From NCBI RefSeq assembly GCF_012843265.1, contig NZ_JABAIT010000018.1, positions 1-64,000 on the forward strand: DNA of 64,000 nucleotides, given 5' to 3'. Numbering within the stretch: the stretch's first letter is position 1; each line of letters begins with the position of its first letter. The position numbers were made by a program, and so were the translations under genes. The notes beneath the pieces were generated by a model, which was given only the letters and a program-made list of their open reading frames with translations, had not been told where the DNA came from and did no database searches. Below are positions 26,347 to 34,935 of this stretch, piece after piece. This stretch comes from Bacillus sp. DNRA2. Lineage in GTDB: Bacteria > Bacillota > Bacilli > Bacillales > Cytobacillaceae.

Positions 26347-26522
26347 GGACATCCAATCCTTTATTTGTGCTAATAATGGTATTTTCGAGATGGAAGCGGA
26401 CATTGAATCCTCTATTTGCCCAAATCACTGTCTAACTTTCAAGATTTTGGCAAAATAAGGTACCTAATGTCCACAAACCTTTTTAATGAAGGATTTTACT
26501 GCAAATAAGGTATTCTGTGTCC
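26347..26522 (+). repeat. 176-bp dispersed repeat, copy 2 (four GGACA boxes)
   Basis: Forward boxes at 26347 and 26398, reverse boxes ending at 26472 and 26522. Offsets (51, 125, 175) are the same as in copy 1 at 11721-11896 although the intervening sequence differs. Boxes are followed by TTTATTTG/CTATTTGCC tracts. TTTGCCCAAATC and GATTTTGGCAAAA extend the inner pairing. No gene is supported in this stretch. Confidence 0.78.
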
Positions 26523-26719
26523 GCTAGAAACCGAGGAATAAATTTATCCTGTGGCTATACTAATCTTGTTAGATGGGCTATACCTAGAACGCTAAAAAGC
26601 AACATTCTTTGCGAAAAATGCCGTTTATATTTATTTACTGCAAAAACTACCTGCTTGAGTTTGTCAACAATATCTTTGAAAGCGCATACATTAGTGATAA
26701 GTCAATGGAGGTGGTTGAA

Positions 26720-26836
26720 ATGTTTTTTGTATTGACTTCCGAATACATTCAGTACCTTAACGACACTGCTCGAAGTAGAATGACATTTGATCAATGGAAG
26801 GAAAAGAAAAAACGTCATGAAGCTGAAAAAAAGTAA
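26720..26836 (+). CDS. Very small hypothetical protein, 38 residues
   Basis: The peptide runs MFFVLTSEYIQYLND to HEAEKK, with a hydrophobic start and a very basic end. The ATG at 26720 is placed seven bases after ATGGAGGTGG, an excellent ribosome site. The frame is open further upstream but without a start signal. No family recognised. Confidence 0.5.
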   Translation: MFFVLTSEYIQYLNDTARSRMTFDQWKEKKKRHEAEKK

Positions 26837-26909
26837 GAGTGTGACTCAAATCAATAATTAAACTCTCACTTCGTATTACAATGATAACTATACGAATGGG
26901 AGGATTGTC

Positions 26910-27170
26910 ATGAAACAAAAAAATTGGTCCATTTCACTAGAGCATGATGAATATGAAGGCAACCTCGAATTAGTCATTAAGGAGGCTCTTGGGGCGGTAG
27001 AAAAGACGGCGTCTGGTTGCTATGTAAATCTAGTTACACCAGAAGGTTTTGGTCAACCAGACTTATTTTTATCGGAGCCATTGATATCAATCTTTGGTAA
27101 TACAATCGAATGGAAATTTATCGATCAATGTGGCTGTGGTGGCTATGTGTTGCGAGTTTGGAAACTATAA
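26910..27170 (+). CDS. CGCGG-family putative radical-SAM-modified RiPP peptide
   Basis: An 86-residue protein ending in DQCGCGGYVLRVWKL (Cys at 74 and 76). The NWSISLEHDEYEGN start, the GCYVNLVTPEGFG middle and the CGCGG motif match, as I recall it, the Bacillaceae CGCGG family annotated as candidate peptides modified by a YfkAB-type radical SAM enzyme. GGGAGG precedes the ATG. No radical SAM enzyme, protease or exporter is near, so any maturation enzyme must be encoded elsewhere. Function unknown. Confidence 0.72.
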   Translation: MKQKNWSISLEHDEYEGNLELVIKEALGAVEKTASGCYVNLVTPEGFGQPDLFLSEPLISIFGNTIEWKFIDQCGCGGYVLRVWKL

Positions 27171-27235
27171 TTCATTACATAAAATCTCCGTATATAGTAA
27201 ATGATAGTCAAAACGTAATAGTGGAGGTTCTTGTG

Positions 27236-27433
27236 ATGAATGGAAGTGTTAATCAAAATAATGACCAATATACTGTCGTAGGAACAAATATTGATGAAGT
27301 AAAACGATTAAATGCACAATCTGGACTTTCTTATAATGAAGTGAAAGAATTGCTGGCCAGAACAACTGGTGTCAAGGGCGAACCAAATAGAAATACAAAT
27401 TTTAAGGAATCCAATATAAATAACAAGCAATGA
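27236..27433 (+). CDS. Small gamma-SASP-like protein
   Basis: A 65-residue, Asn/Gln-rich, Cys-free protein. GTNIDEVKRLNAQSGLSYNEVKELLA recalls the TNxQxVKxxNAQS core of gamma-type small acid-soluble spore proteins but lacks their repeated FGTEFA segments, so membership is tentative. GTGGAGG precedes the ATG at 27236 and a terminator follows. If correct, it would serve as a spore amino-acid reserve. Confidence 0.6.
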   Translation: MNGSVNQNNDQYTVVGTNIDEVKRLNAQSGLSYNEVKELLARTTGVKGEPNRNTNFKESNINNKQ

Positions 27434-27454
27434 ATTATTCAGGATTTTTAAAAC

Positions 27455-27496
27455 AAAACGACACTGACCTTTTTAGCTGGGTGTCGTTTTTGTTTG
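27455..27496 (+). terminator. Rho-independent terminator
   Basis: AAACGACAC pairs with GTGTCGTTT, followed by TTGTTTGTTT. Confidence 0.82.
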
Positions 27497-27602
27497 TTTA
27501 GAATTTAAAGTGTTGTCACTATATTTTCAAAATAAATATATCGATTAAAATTCAGTTTCGTGGCACGATAAGGTTAATAAAGATGTAGGAAGGGGCAGCT
27601 AG

Positions 27603-28055
27603 ATGAACGAAACGAGTCATTCTGTTCAGTTAACCGTAGAACAGCAAATAAGCGAAATGAAGACTTACAATATTTACCATTTCTTTTTTATCGCATTTAT
27701 TGGTGGTGTGATACCGATAATGGTTTTAGGAACAAAAAATGCAAATTGGTTTAATATTCCGAAAAAATATAGTTATTCTATTATTGCGGTAGGAATCATC
27801 CTATTGCTGTCAAAATATTGGATGTTTCATCTTGTATTCAGTGGGGCGCTTCTCATAAAGGCACAAGTGGTGCGTTACGGATATAAATTCGCTTGTTTAC
27901 TATATTATTATTTATACTTAGTAATCCTTACAAAACCATATAAACAACATATAAATAGTCATGGTGAGTTAACACCCATCATCAAGCCGGCTGTTACTTG
28001 GATAATCGTTGGAATAATTGTTGAATTTGCTTTATTACGTTTAGCGTTTGCATAA
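27603..28055 (+). CDS. Hypothetical membrane protein
   Basis: A 150-residue protein with four likely TM helices (about 25-43, 58-77, 80-108, 128-148) and a polar N terminus. GGAAGGGGC lies upstream of the ATG. No family was recognised. It is a single gene ended by a GC-rich hairpin. Confidence 0.65.
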   Translation: MNETSHSVQLTVEQQISEMKTYNIYHFFFIAFIGGVIPIMVLGTKNANWFNIPKKYSYSIIAVGIILLLSKYWMFHLVFSGALLIKAQVVRYGYKFACLLYYYLYLVILTKPYKQHINSHGELTPIIKPAVTWIIVGIIVEFALLRLAFA

Positions 28056-28080
28056 GTGATTTTTTTGAAAAATAACCAGT

Positions 28081-28120
28081 AGCGCCTATCCATTCGTTGG
28101 GTTGGCGCTTTGCTATTTTA
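28081..28120 (+). terminator. Possible terminator
   Basis: AGCGCC/GGCGCT with inner TCCA/TGGG pairing, then TTGCTATTTTA. Confidence 0.5.
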
Positions 28121-28277
28121 TAATGGTGAGAATATGCTTCCTACCAAATTAATTAATGTAATTCCTAAGAAAAGCATCCCTGCAAAATTGATGAAGTTAT
28201 GATAGAGTTAAGGTGAGTTGGAAAAATATACTATTTATTAATGAACAAGGAGTATACAAAGGTAGGGGGAGATTAAG

Positions 28278-29684
28278 ATGGGATCCATCATGTTAGAACG
28301 GGTGAAAAATACTAGAAAAACACTTCGGATGCAGTTGATTGAAACAATATTAAATGAGTTTGATGAACAATGCATGAATCTTAATCAAAATAAAAGATTT
28401 GAAAAATACCAAAAAATGCTGGAAAGTCCATTTCGATTTTTCAGAGGCAGCGCTTATTTATTTTATTATGACATGTCAATAGTACCTTTCCCGTATCATA
28501 CACCAGATGATAAGCCTACTTGGATACAAGGTGATTTGCACATGGAGAATTTTGGAGCCTTCCAGAACGAACAGGGAGAAATTGTTTTCGATGTAAATGA
28601 TTTTGATGAGGGCTATATCGGTTCGTATTTATATGATGTGTTGCGCATGTCGGTCAGTATTGCTTTGTTTTGTGATGAAATGTCTTTGACTGATGAAGAA
28701 CAAAGAGAGAGAGTTATCCAATACCTCGATTCATATTATCGCCAGTTGAAAAGATTTAAGAAGTTAAAAGACAACCCTTTTTCCTTCTCATTTACATCGA
28801 AAAATACTACTGGTCCGGTAAAGAAAACCTTAAAAAAACTGCAAAAAAGACAGGGTAGTCACCTTTTAAAGGATATTACTTATATTAATGAAGATAATAA
28901 ACGAGTTTTTGCTTGGTCGGATGAGATTCAACCTATAAGTGAAGCAGAGAGAAACGTGATTGAATCTTGCATAGCTGACTACTATCGTTCTTTGGATGCG
29001 GAAGACAAAAGAGATTTAAAGTATTATACGATTAAAGATATTGCCAAAAAACATGGCGCTGGTACTGCCTCGATTGGACTTGAGCGATATTATCTATTAA
29101 TTGAGGGTGGAAAGGATGCGAATGGACTAGACGATTTAGTTCTTGAGGTTAAAGAGGTTCGCACGCCAATTCCAGCCTATTTTCTTCCATTTCAGAAGGC
29201 TTTTTGGGAAAAATACGAACATCAAGGTGAACGGGTTGTTGCCACACAAAAGGCGATGCATCACCTAGAAGATCCACATTTGGGTTTTTTGACAATCAAT
29301 GACCGTCACTTTTATGTTCGAGAACGATCACCATACAAGAAGAAAATCAAGGCTAGCCAATTGGAGCAATTGAAAGATATTGATTCTACGCTTGAAATAA
29401 TGGGTAAACTTACCGCGAAAATACATGCCCGTGCTGATGTAGACTATCAATCAGATTTGTTTTCCTATCATAGCGAAGCAGAAATTTTAAACGCGATAGG
29501 AGAGGATTTTGATGCGTTCAAAACTCAATTAGTTTTAGTTTCTCAATCCTATAAGGAACAAGTTAAAAATGATTATCAGATGTTCAGGCAATGGGTGGAA
29601 AAAGAATTCGGGGATCAAGAAGCAGTAGAATTCCTTAAAACCGAAAATGAACCAATTCAAGTTCTAGGTGAAACAAATTCCTGA
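28278..29684 (+). CDS. DUF2252 family protein (kinase-like fold)
   Basis: A 468-residue protein. WIQGDLHMENFGAF and VFDVNDFDEGYIGSYLYDVLRMSVS are the diagnostic DUF2252 motifs. They resemble the catalytic and metal loops of aminoglycoside-phosphotransferase folds (HxxN and DxD). No substrate is known for the family. GGGGGAGA precedes the ATG. It is a single gene followed by a long hairpin. Confidence 0.85.
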   Translation: MGSIMLERVKNTRKTLRMQLIETILNEFDEQCMNLNQNKRFEKYQKMLESPFRFFRGSAYLFYYDMSIVPFPYHTPDDKPTWIQGDLHMENFGAFQNEQGEIVFDVNDFDEGYIGSYLYDVLRMSVSIALFCDEMSLTDEEQRERVIQYLDSYYRQLKRFKKLKDNPFSFSFTSKNTTGPVKKTLKKLQKRQGSHLLKDITYINEDNKRVFAWSDEIQPISEAERNVIESCIADYYRSLDAEDKRDLKYYTIKDIAKKHGAGTASIGLERYYLLIEGGKDANGLDDLVLEVKEVRTPIPAYFLPFQKAFWEKYEHQGERVVATQKAMHHLEDPHLGFLTINDRHFYVRERSPYKKKIKASQLEQLKDIDSTLEIMGKLTAKIHARADVDYQSDLFSYHSEAEILNAIGEDFDAFKTQLVLVSQSYKEQVKNDYQMFRQWVEKEFGDQEAVEFLKTENEPIQVLGETNS

Positions 29685-29713
29685 ACATTGGAGCAAAGAA
29701 ATATTGAGCATAG

Positions 29714-29753
29714 TCAATAGCACGATTTATAATGATTCAAATCGTGCTATTGA
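29714..29753. repeat. Perfect 14-bp inverted repeat
   Basis: TCAATAGCACGATT pairs with AATCGTGCTATTGA over a 12-base loop, between convergent genes. There is no T-run on either side, so it is an mRNA 3' stabiliser or processed end rather than a classic terminator. Confidence 0.6.
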
Positions 29754-29816
29754 AGTAGCTGTTTCACTAGACGGTTGGATTTTTCAAAAATTTTATTAAA
29801 TAATCCGCAGCCTGTA

Positions 29817-30506
29817 TTAGTTCTTTAGTTCCAATGGCAAAAATGCATATTCACCATCGCTCACAATTTCACATTTTTGAACCGGAATTCGATGTTTAAA
29901 AATGGGTCCATCGACTACCGTAGTATGAAATTCGCCGCCTTCTCCGCAAGGGTCAATCCCGCGAGCTACTAGTTCTTTTATGTATTCATGTGTTAAAGTG
30001 CGACCCAAATCTTCTTTAACCATTCCTAAAGATAAATTGACTGTGACAATCATTGTTTCAAAACCTAAATCAATAAACTCTTCGGCGGTTTTGCGATGAT
30101 CCATTTTCCATAATGGCATGCCTAGCTTCAATCCAACATGATTTGTAACTTTTTCATGCCAACAGCCATGTTCTGGCATATCTAAATCACCATTCACTAA
30201 TACTTCGGCACCCTCGTTTTTTGCGATTTCTAATAGCTGAATAAACACTTTTTCGTAGTCTTCCCAACTTGCGGCAGCAGAATAAAGCGGTAATCCAATT
30301 GATTCTGCTTGTGCGCGAATCAGTTCTGGTGGCATTCCATGAGATCTTGAACGCTTGCCCTCTTCCTCCATCATCACAATCAATCCAATGGCTTCTCCAA
30401 CTTTTGAAGCTTTATACAAAGCTAGGACACTATCTTTTCCACCGCTAAATGAAGAAATGAACTTACGCCCGTGTGCACCATTTTTCCAATCTTTTAATTC
30501 AGTCAT
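29817..30506 (-). CDS. PP-loop ATPase, diphthine-ammonia ligase-like
   Basis: A 229-residue ATP-binding protein with the PP-loop SFSGGKDSVLALYKA (about 18-32). HGMPPELIRAQAE, VNGDLDMPEHGCWHEKV and DPCGEGGEFHTTVVDGP belong to the Dph6/TIGR00290 family. Bacteria do not make diphthamide, so the role here is unknown; amide or amidine formation on a small molecule is likely. RBS AGGAGAA. Monocistronic. Confidence 0.85.
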   Translation of the reverse strand: MTELKDWKNGAHGRKFISSFSGGKDSVLALYKASKVGEAIGLIVMMEEEGKRSRSHGMPPELIRAQAESIGLPLYSAAASWEDYEKVFIQLLEIAKNEGAEVLVNGDLDMPEHGCWHEKVTNHVGLKLGMPLWKMDHRKTAEEFIDLGFETMIVTVNLSLGMVKEDLGRTLTHEYIKELVARGIDPCGEGGEFHTTVVDGPIFKHRIPVQKCEIVSDGEYAFLPLELKN

Positions 30507-30691
30507 TCAAATCATTCTCCTAATTCATCTAAATAATAATGGTTTAGTCCATTTTATCATGATTTCTTCAGTTGGGGTTTTTGGGGTAAACTTTAAAAGG
30601 CGCCTTGGATAGAAGTTTACAAGTCAAATCACGTGTAAATTTGCGGTGAAGCCTCTATACTATACTAGAATAACTACCTGAGGTGATAAAT

Positions 30692-31390
30692 ATGCATATT
30701 GAAATGTGGACCGACTTTGCTTGACCATTTTGCTATATTGGCAAAAGGCGTCTGGAGGACGCTATCAAACAAATTGACCATCCAATCGAAGTAACATACA
30801 GATGCTTCGAGCTTGACCCGACAATTGGAACAGAAATAAAGGAAAACATTCATGAAGTGATTGCTAAAAAATATGGCATGACCGTTGAACAAGCGAAGGC
30901 TAATAACCAAAGAATGGTCCAAATGGCGAATGAAGTAGGCTTGGATTATCAAATGGATACGCTCGTTTTAACGAATACTTTTGATGCTCATCGACTAACG
31001 ATGTATGCAAAAACGCAGGGATTAATGAATGAGATGACTGAAAGGATTCTTCGAGCTTATTTCATTGAATCTAAACATATTGGTGATCATGAAACGTTGT
31101 CTGAATTGGCGGTAGAAGTAGGATTAAATCGGGATGCTGTTGAAAAGGTTCTCGCTAGTGATGAAATGACCGCTATAGTTCGTTCTGATGAACAAACCGC
31201 CAAACAATATGGCGTTACGGGTGTACCGTTTTACCTAATTAACAACAAATATGCGATTACTGGTGCACAACCAACTGAAATGTTTGTCCAAGCATTGCAT
31301 AAAATAATTACTGAGGATGAAATCACCAAATTGAACAATCAGGATGAAGCGTTCTGTGATGCTGATGGTTGTGAAATCCCCAAAAAATAA
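30692..31390 (+). CDS. DsbA/FrnE-like thiol oxidoreductase with in-frame TGA (probable selenoprotein)
   Basis: The frame opens at ATG 30692 (GAGGTGAT seven bases upstream) and reads MHIEMWTDFA, then TGA at 30722-30724, then PFCYIGKRRLE, and stays open to 31390 (232 residues if the TGA is read). In FrnE-type DsbA proteins this position is the first Cys of the CPFC active site, so TGA replaces exactly the residue that Sec replaces in known U-x-x-C proteins. The rest of the family is intact: helical insert, cis-Pro region GVTGVPFYLINNKYAITGAQP. A hairpin with a G-containing loop lies 28 bases after the TGA. The alternative is a point mutation or a sequencing error. Confidence 0.85.
30747..30763 (+). 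promoter_or_regulatory. Candidate bacterial SECIS hairpin
   Basis: GGCGTC pairs with GACGCT (five Watson-Crick pairs plus one G-U) around the loop TGGAG. The loop starts 28 bases after the TGA and has G at its second and third positions, as the bacterial SECIS model asks. An earlier hairpin (30725-30748, CC-TTTTGC/GCAAAA-GG, loop TATATTG) overlaps and competes. Confidence 0.5.
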
Positions 31391-31412
31391 ATCATTTTAT
31401 GATAACATTAAC

Positions 31413-31447
31413 AAAAGCGCCACATAGAGTGATGGTGCTTTTTTTTA
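31413..31447 (+). terminator. Rho-independent terminator
   Basis: AAGCGCCAC/GTGaTGGTGCTT with G-U pairing and T8. Confidence 0.75.
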
Positions 31448-31624
31448 TTGCTTTTTTTAATAAAATATACCAAAATATAGATTTTCAAAAATATTAAGTC
31501 TGTTAAAATAAGTTATATGAGATTCAAAGTAAAAGATTGGTAATCTCATAATTTTTCAGAAATACTAATTTTCGATTTAGCAAGTTAGTTGATAAAGACG
31601 GTTTGCGTTAGTAGGAGGCTATCA

Positions 31625-33055
31625 ATGGTCCGTTCTGATCTATTTAGAGAAGTTTTTGAACAATCTCATGTCCCGCAAATGCTTATTGCGTTGGATACCA
31701 TGACATCGATTGGGAATAAGGCATTTTACAATTTTGTTGGATATTCAAAGGAAGAATGGAGTGGGATGTCTATCAAGGATATTTCCCATCCTGAGGATTA
31801 TGAAATTAATCTTCTATTAATGAAAGAGTTAATTCGTGGAGAAAGACAATATTATCAGCTTGAGAAACGTTATTATCATAAATCTGGAGCCATTATACAT
31901 GGTACTTTAAACGTTTCTCGCATTACTGATCCAGAAACTAAAGAACAATATATGTTCGCCCAAGTAATTGATATAACAGAAAAGCATTCGATGCTCCAAT
32001 CCTTGAAAAATAGTGAAAAAGTGTATCGTTTATTGGCGGAAAATTCCTCAGACATGATTATGCTCCATGATCTACATGGCGTATACCAATACATCTCACC
32101 TTCTTTTACCAGTATTTTAGGATACGATACAGCTGCACTAATCGGTTCTACTTCTCCATATAATTATATCCATCCAGAAGATATGGATGGAGTGAATGAG
32201 CATCATCATCAATTAATTGCGGGAAATGATACAGCACCCCTATTTTCATATCGCGTCAAAAAAGCAGATGGTACATACATTTGGGTAGAATCCAATATTA
32301 AAGGCGTCTTTGATGAAGAAACAGGAGAATTAACGGAAATTATTTCAGTTTCACGGGACATCCAACAAAGAATGGAGACGTATGAGCTTCTAAATAAATC
32401 TGAAAGGTTAGCAATTGTCGGGCGAATGGCTGCTGCAGTTGCTCATGAAATTCGGAATCCGCTAACTCCGATTAAAGGATTTATTTCGTTACTTTCTGAT
32501 AAAAGAGAGTATGATCCGTATTTTATCGAGATTATTCTTAGTGAAATTAAGCGGATTGAGGGTATTATTACTGAGTTTTTGGCTTTGGCTAAACCGGTTA
32601 ATCGAAAAATGATTGAACTCAATATAGACCAGCTCATCACGCATGTCGTGAGCCTGATTCAAACGGAAGCGTTATTGGAAAATAAACAACTGATTGTCCA
32701 AATGGATAAAATGCTGAAAATTACCGGAGATGAAAATTCGCTAAAGCAAGTTCTCCTTAATGTGTTACGAAACGCGATGGAATCCTTAGAGGAGAATGGC
32801 ACTGTGATTATTAATTTGAATAAAGTAGATGAGTATGCTTGTATTAAAATTCAAGATAATGGATGTGGGATTTCCAAAGAGAGACTCGCGAAAATAGGTG
32901 AGCCCTTTTATTCTACGAAAGAAAAGGGTACTGGACTTGGCCTTATGACTAGTCTTAACATTATCGAAGATCATGAAGGAAAAATGGTCATAGAAAGCGA
33001 AGAGGGCGTAGGTACGACAGTAAAAATATTGCTTCCTTTATATCATTTAAGGTAA
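31625..33055 (+). CDS. PAS-domain sensor histidine kinase (sporulation-kinase type)
   Basis: A 476-residue soluble kinase with two PAS domains (about 10-130 and 135-255; each ends in a PAC-like YxWVES or ITDPETKEQYMFAQVIDITE segment). The H-box AAAVAHEIRNPLTPIKGF (His near 271) and complete N, G1 (DNGCGIS) and G2 (GTGLGLMTS) boxes follow. No response regulator is adjacent, and the HEIRNPLT box and orphan state fit phosphorelay kinases such as KinA/KinE that feed Spo0F. AGGAGG sits before ATG 31625. Confidence 0.88.
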   Translation: MVRSDLFREVFEQSHVPQMLIALDTMTSIGNKAFYNFVGYSKEEWSGMSIKDISHPEDYEINLLLMKELIRGERQYYQLEKRYYHKSGAIIHGTLNVSRITDPETKEQYMFAQVIDITEKHSMLQSLKNSEKVYRLLAENSSDMIMLHDLHGVYQYISPSFTSILGYDTAALIGSTSPYNYIHPEDMDGVNEHHHQLIAGNDTAPLFSYRVKKADGTYIWVESNIKGVFDEETGELTEIISVSRDIQQRMETYELLNKSERLAIVGRMAAAVAHEIRNPLTPIKGFISLLSDKREYDPYFIEIILSEIKRIEGIITEFLALAKPVNRKMIELNIDQLITHVVSLIQTEALLENKQLIVQMDKMLKITGDENSLKQVLLNVLRNAMESLEENGTVIINLNKVDEYACIKIQDNGCGISKERLAKIGEPFYSTKEKGTGLGLMTSLNIIEDHEGKMVIESEEGVGTTVKILLPLYHLR

Positions 33056-33107
33056 AATGAACGAGTGATTTATTGGCTTTTTTTGGAAAGAGGAAGGGAT
33101 ATTTATA

Positions 33108-33794
33108 ATGAATTTAAAAGTACGTTTGTTTGGAGCCTTCATACTTACTGTAGGTTGTCTTATCGGTTTTATTGTGATGGCTATTGCAATAAGTAGGCAT
33201 GAGATTCTTATGTTTGACAGTTATCTCATATCAGTTATTCAAGGGCTAGAACATCCAGTTCTGACTCCAATTATGAAATTTTTTACGATGATAGGAAATA
33301 CTGAATCGGTTATAGTTCTATCGATGATAGTCTTGTTGCTTTTACATTTGCGCACAAGAAGTCGTTCTGAATTCATTTTAGTCTTTTTGGTAATGATTGG
33401 TACTCCTATAATTAATCGGATTTTAAAAGAGTTTTTCCAACGTGTCCGCCCGGATTTTCATCGTCTTATTGAAATTGGAGGGTACAGTTTTCCGAGTGGT
33501 CATGCCATGAATGCGATGGCGTTTTATGGGATTGTTGCATTTATATTGTGGCGACATATCCCGACCCGCATTGGACGGACGGTTTTGATTCTCCTTAGTG
33601 GCTTGTTTATATTTACAATTGGGATAAGTCGGGTTTATTTAGGAGTTCATTATCCAAGCGATATCATTGCAGGTTATATGGCGAGCGGCTTCTGGCTCTC
33701 CATTTCTATTTGGGTTTTCCAATGGTATAAAGATAAACAATTTGCGAGGAACCACGTATCAAAAGAAAGGTCTGATTTTGTGAACAAAAACTAA
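33108..33794 (+). CDS. PAP2-family membrane phosphatase
   Basis: A 228-residue protein with six TM helices. The phosphatase signature is complete: KEFFQRVRP (about 106-114), YSFPSGHAMNAM (about 127-138) and SRVYLGVHYPSDIIAGY (about 172-188). It probably dephosphorylates a lipid pyrophosphate or phosphatidate. GGAAGGG precedes the ATG. It is distinct from bcrC at 12.1 kb; no antibiotic-response signals were seen. Confidence 0.88.
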   Translation: MNLKVRLFGAFILTVGCLIGFIVMAIAISRHEILMFDSYLISVIQGLEHPVLTPIMKFFTMIGNTESVIVLSMIVLLLLHLRTRSRSEFILVFLVMIGTPIINRILKEFFQRVRPDFHRLIEIGGYSFPSGHAMNAMAFYGIVAFILWRHIPTRIGRTVLILLSGLFIFTIGISRVYLGVHYPSDIIAGYMASGFWLSISIWVFQWYKDKQFARNHVSKERSDFVNKN

Positions 33795-33837
33795 GGGGGA
33801 TTACCTCCTTGGTCAAGTAAGAAGGAGTTGTCTGAGC

Positions 33838-34860
33838 ATGCCATTTGAAATTGTTCGGAATGATATTACAAAGATGCATGTTGATGCGATTGTGAACGCT
33901 GCAAATCCTGCTTTGAAAATGGGTGGTGGAGTTTGTGGCGCAATTTTTCATGCTGCAGGTGCCAAAGAGTTGCAAGTAGCTTGTGATAAGATAGGTGGCT
34001 GTGCGATTGGACAAGCAGTCATTACCGAAGGTTTCAAGCTTCCGGCAAAATATGTTATCTCGACGCCAGGTCCAATTTGGCATGGTGGTTCAAAGGGTGA
34101 GGCAAACCTTTTAAAGGCATCATACGAAAATGCTTTGAATCTTGCGCGGCAGCATCGTTGTGATTCCATTGCCTTTCCGTTGATCTCAGCAGGGATATAC
34201 GGTTATCCAAAAGAAGAAGCGCTACAAATTGCGGTTAATACTATAAGTTCTTTCTTGCAAACTAATGATATGCTCGTCTACCTAGTGGTGTTTGACAAGA
34301 AAGCGTTTTGGTTCAGTAAGAAATTATTTTCTACCATTCATCAATTTATCGATGAACACTATGTTGAAAAAGCTGAAACACTTAGCTTAAATCGAAATAG
34401 AATCGAAGAACATTATCTGGCGGAACCGGTGTACAAAGAAGAGCTTATTGTACTTGATGTTTTGGAACAAATGGAGCATGCTCCGAAGAAAAGGAATTTG
34501 ACTGATTTAGTTAACCAGTTAGATGAAACATTTTCCGAGAGGCTACTTCGTCTAATTGATGAAAAGGGAATGACGGATGCTGAGACTTATCATCGGGCCA
34601 ATATTGATCGGCGCTTATTTTCTAAAATCCGCAATGATGTAAATTATTCACCAAAAAAGAAAACAGCGATTGCGTTTGCAATTGCTTTACAATTAAACTT
34701 GGATGAAACGATTGATTTGCTAGGAACGGCAGGATATACCTTGTCGCATAGCAGTAAATTTGATGTCATAATAAAATACTTCATTCAAGAAGCTAACTAC
34801 AACATTTATGAAATTAATGAAGCATTATTTGCATTTGACCAAATATTATTAGGCGCTTAA
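33838..34860 (+). CDS. Macro-domain protein with C-terminal helical HTH-like domain
   Basis: A 340-residue protein. Residues 1-165 are a macro domain: VDAIVNAANPALKMGGGVCGAIF, the ADP-ribose loop PLISAGIYGYPKEEA and VISTPGPIW. It probably binds or hydrolyses ADP-ribose or O-acetyl-ADP-ribose. Residues about 215-340 are helical and resemble an XRE-like unit (DAETYHRANIDRRLFSKIRND; IAFAIALQLNLDETIDLL). AAGGAGT lies upstream. A VWA-domain gene follows 75 bases later, probably in the same transcript. Confidence 0.85.
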   Translation: MPFEIVRNDITKMHVDAIVNAANPALKMGGGVCGAIFHAAGAKELQVACDKIGGCAIGQAVITEGFKLPAKYVISTPGPIWHGGSKGEANLLKASYENALNLARQHRCDSIAFPLISAGIYGYPKEEALQIAVNTISSFLQTNDMLVYLVVFDKKAFWFSKKLFSTIHQFIDEHYVEKAETLSLNRNRIEEHYLAEPVYKEELIVLDVLEQMEHAPKKRNLTDLVNQLDETFSERLLRLIDEKGMTDAETYHRANIDRRLFSKIRNDVNYSPKKKTAIAFAIALQLNLDETIDLLGTAGYTLSHSSKFDVIIKYFIQEANYNIYEINEALFAFDQILLGA

Positions 34861-34935
34861 ATGTCGCTTCTAAAGCGACCAATTGATTTCGACATTTTGT
34901 TATCCTTAGTTCATAAAGAACGGAGGATGCTAAAA

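Noticed and set aside
26267-26735. Open frames between glnA and the small gene at 26720
   Set aside because: They run through the 176-bp repeat and the glnA terminator and have no ribosome sites.
30857-31390. Shorter DsbA-like gene starting at the ATG at 30857
   Set aside because: It would lack the active site and first strand, and has no ribosome site; the upstream frame with TGA carries both.
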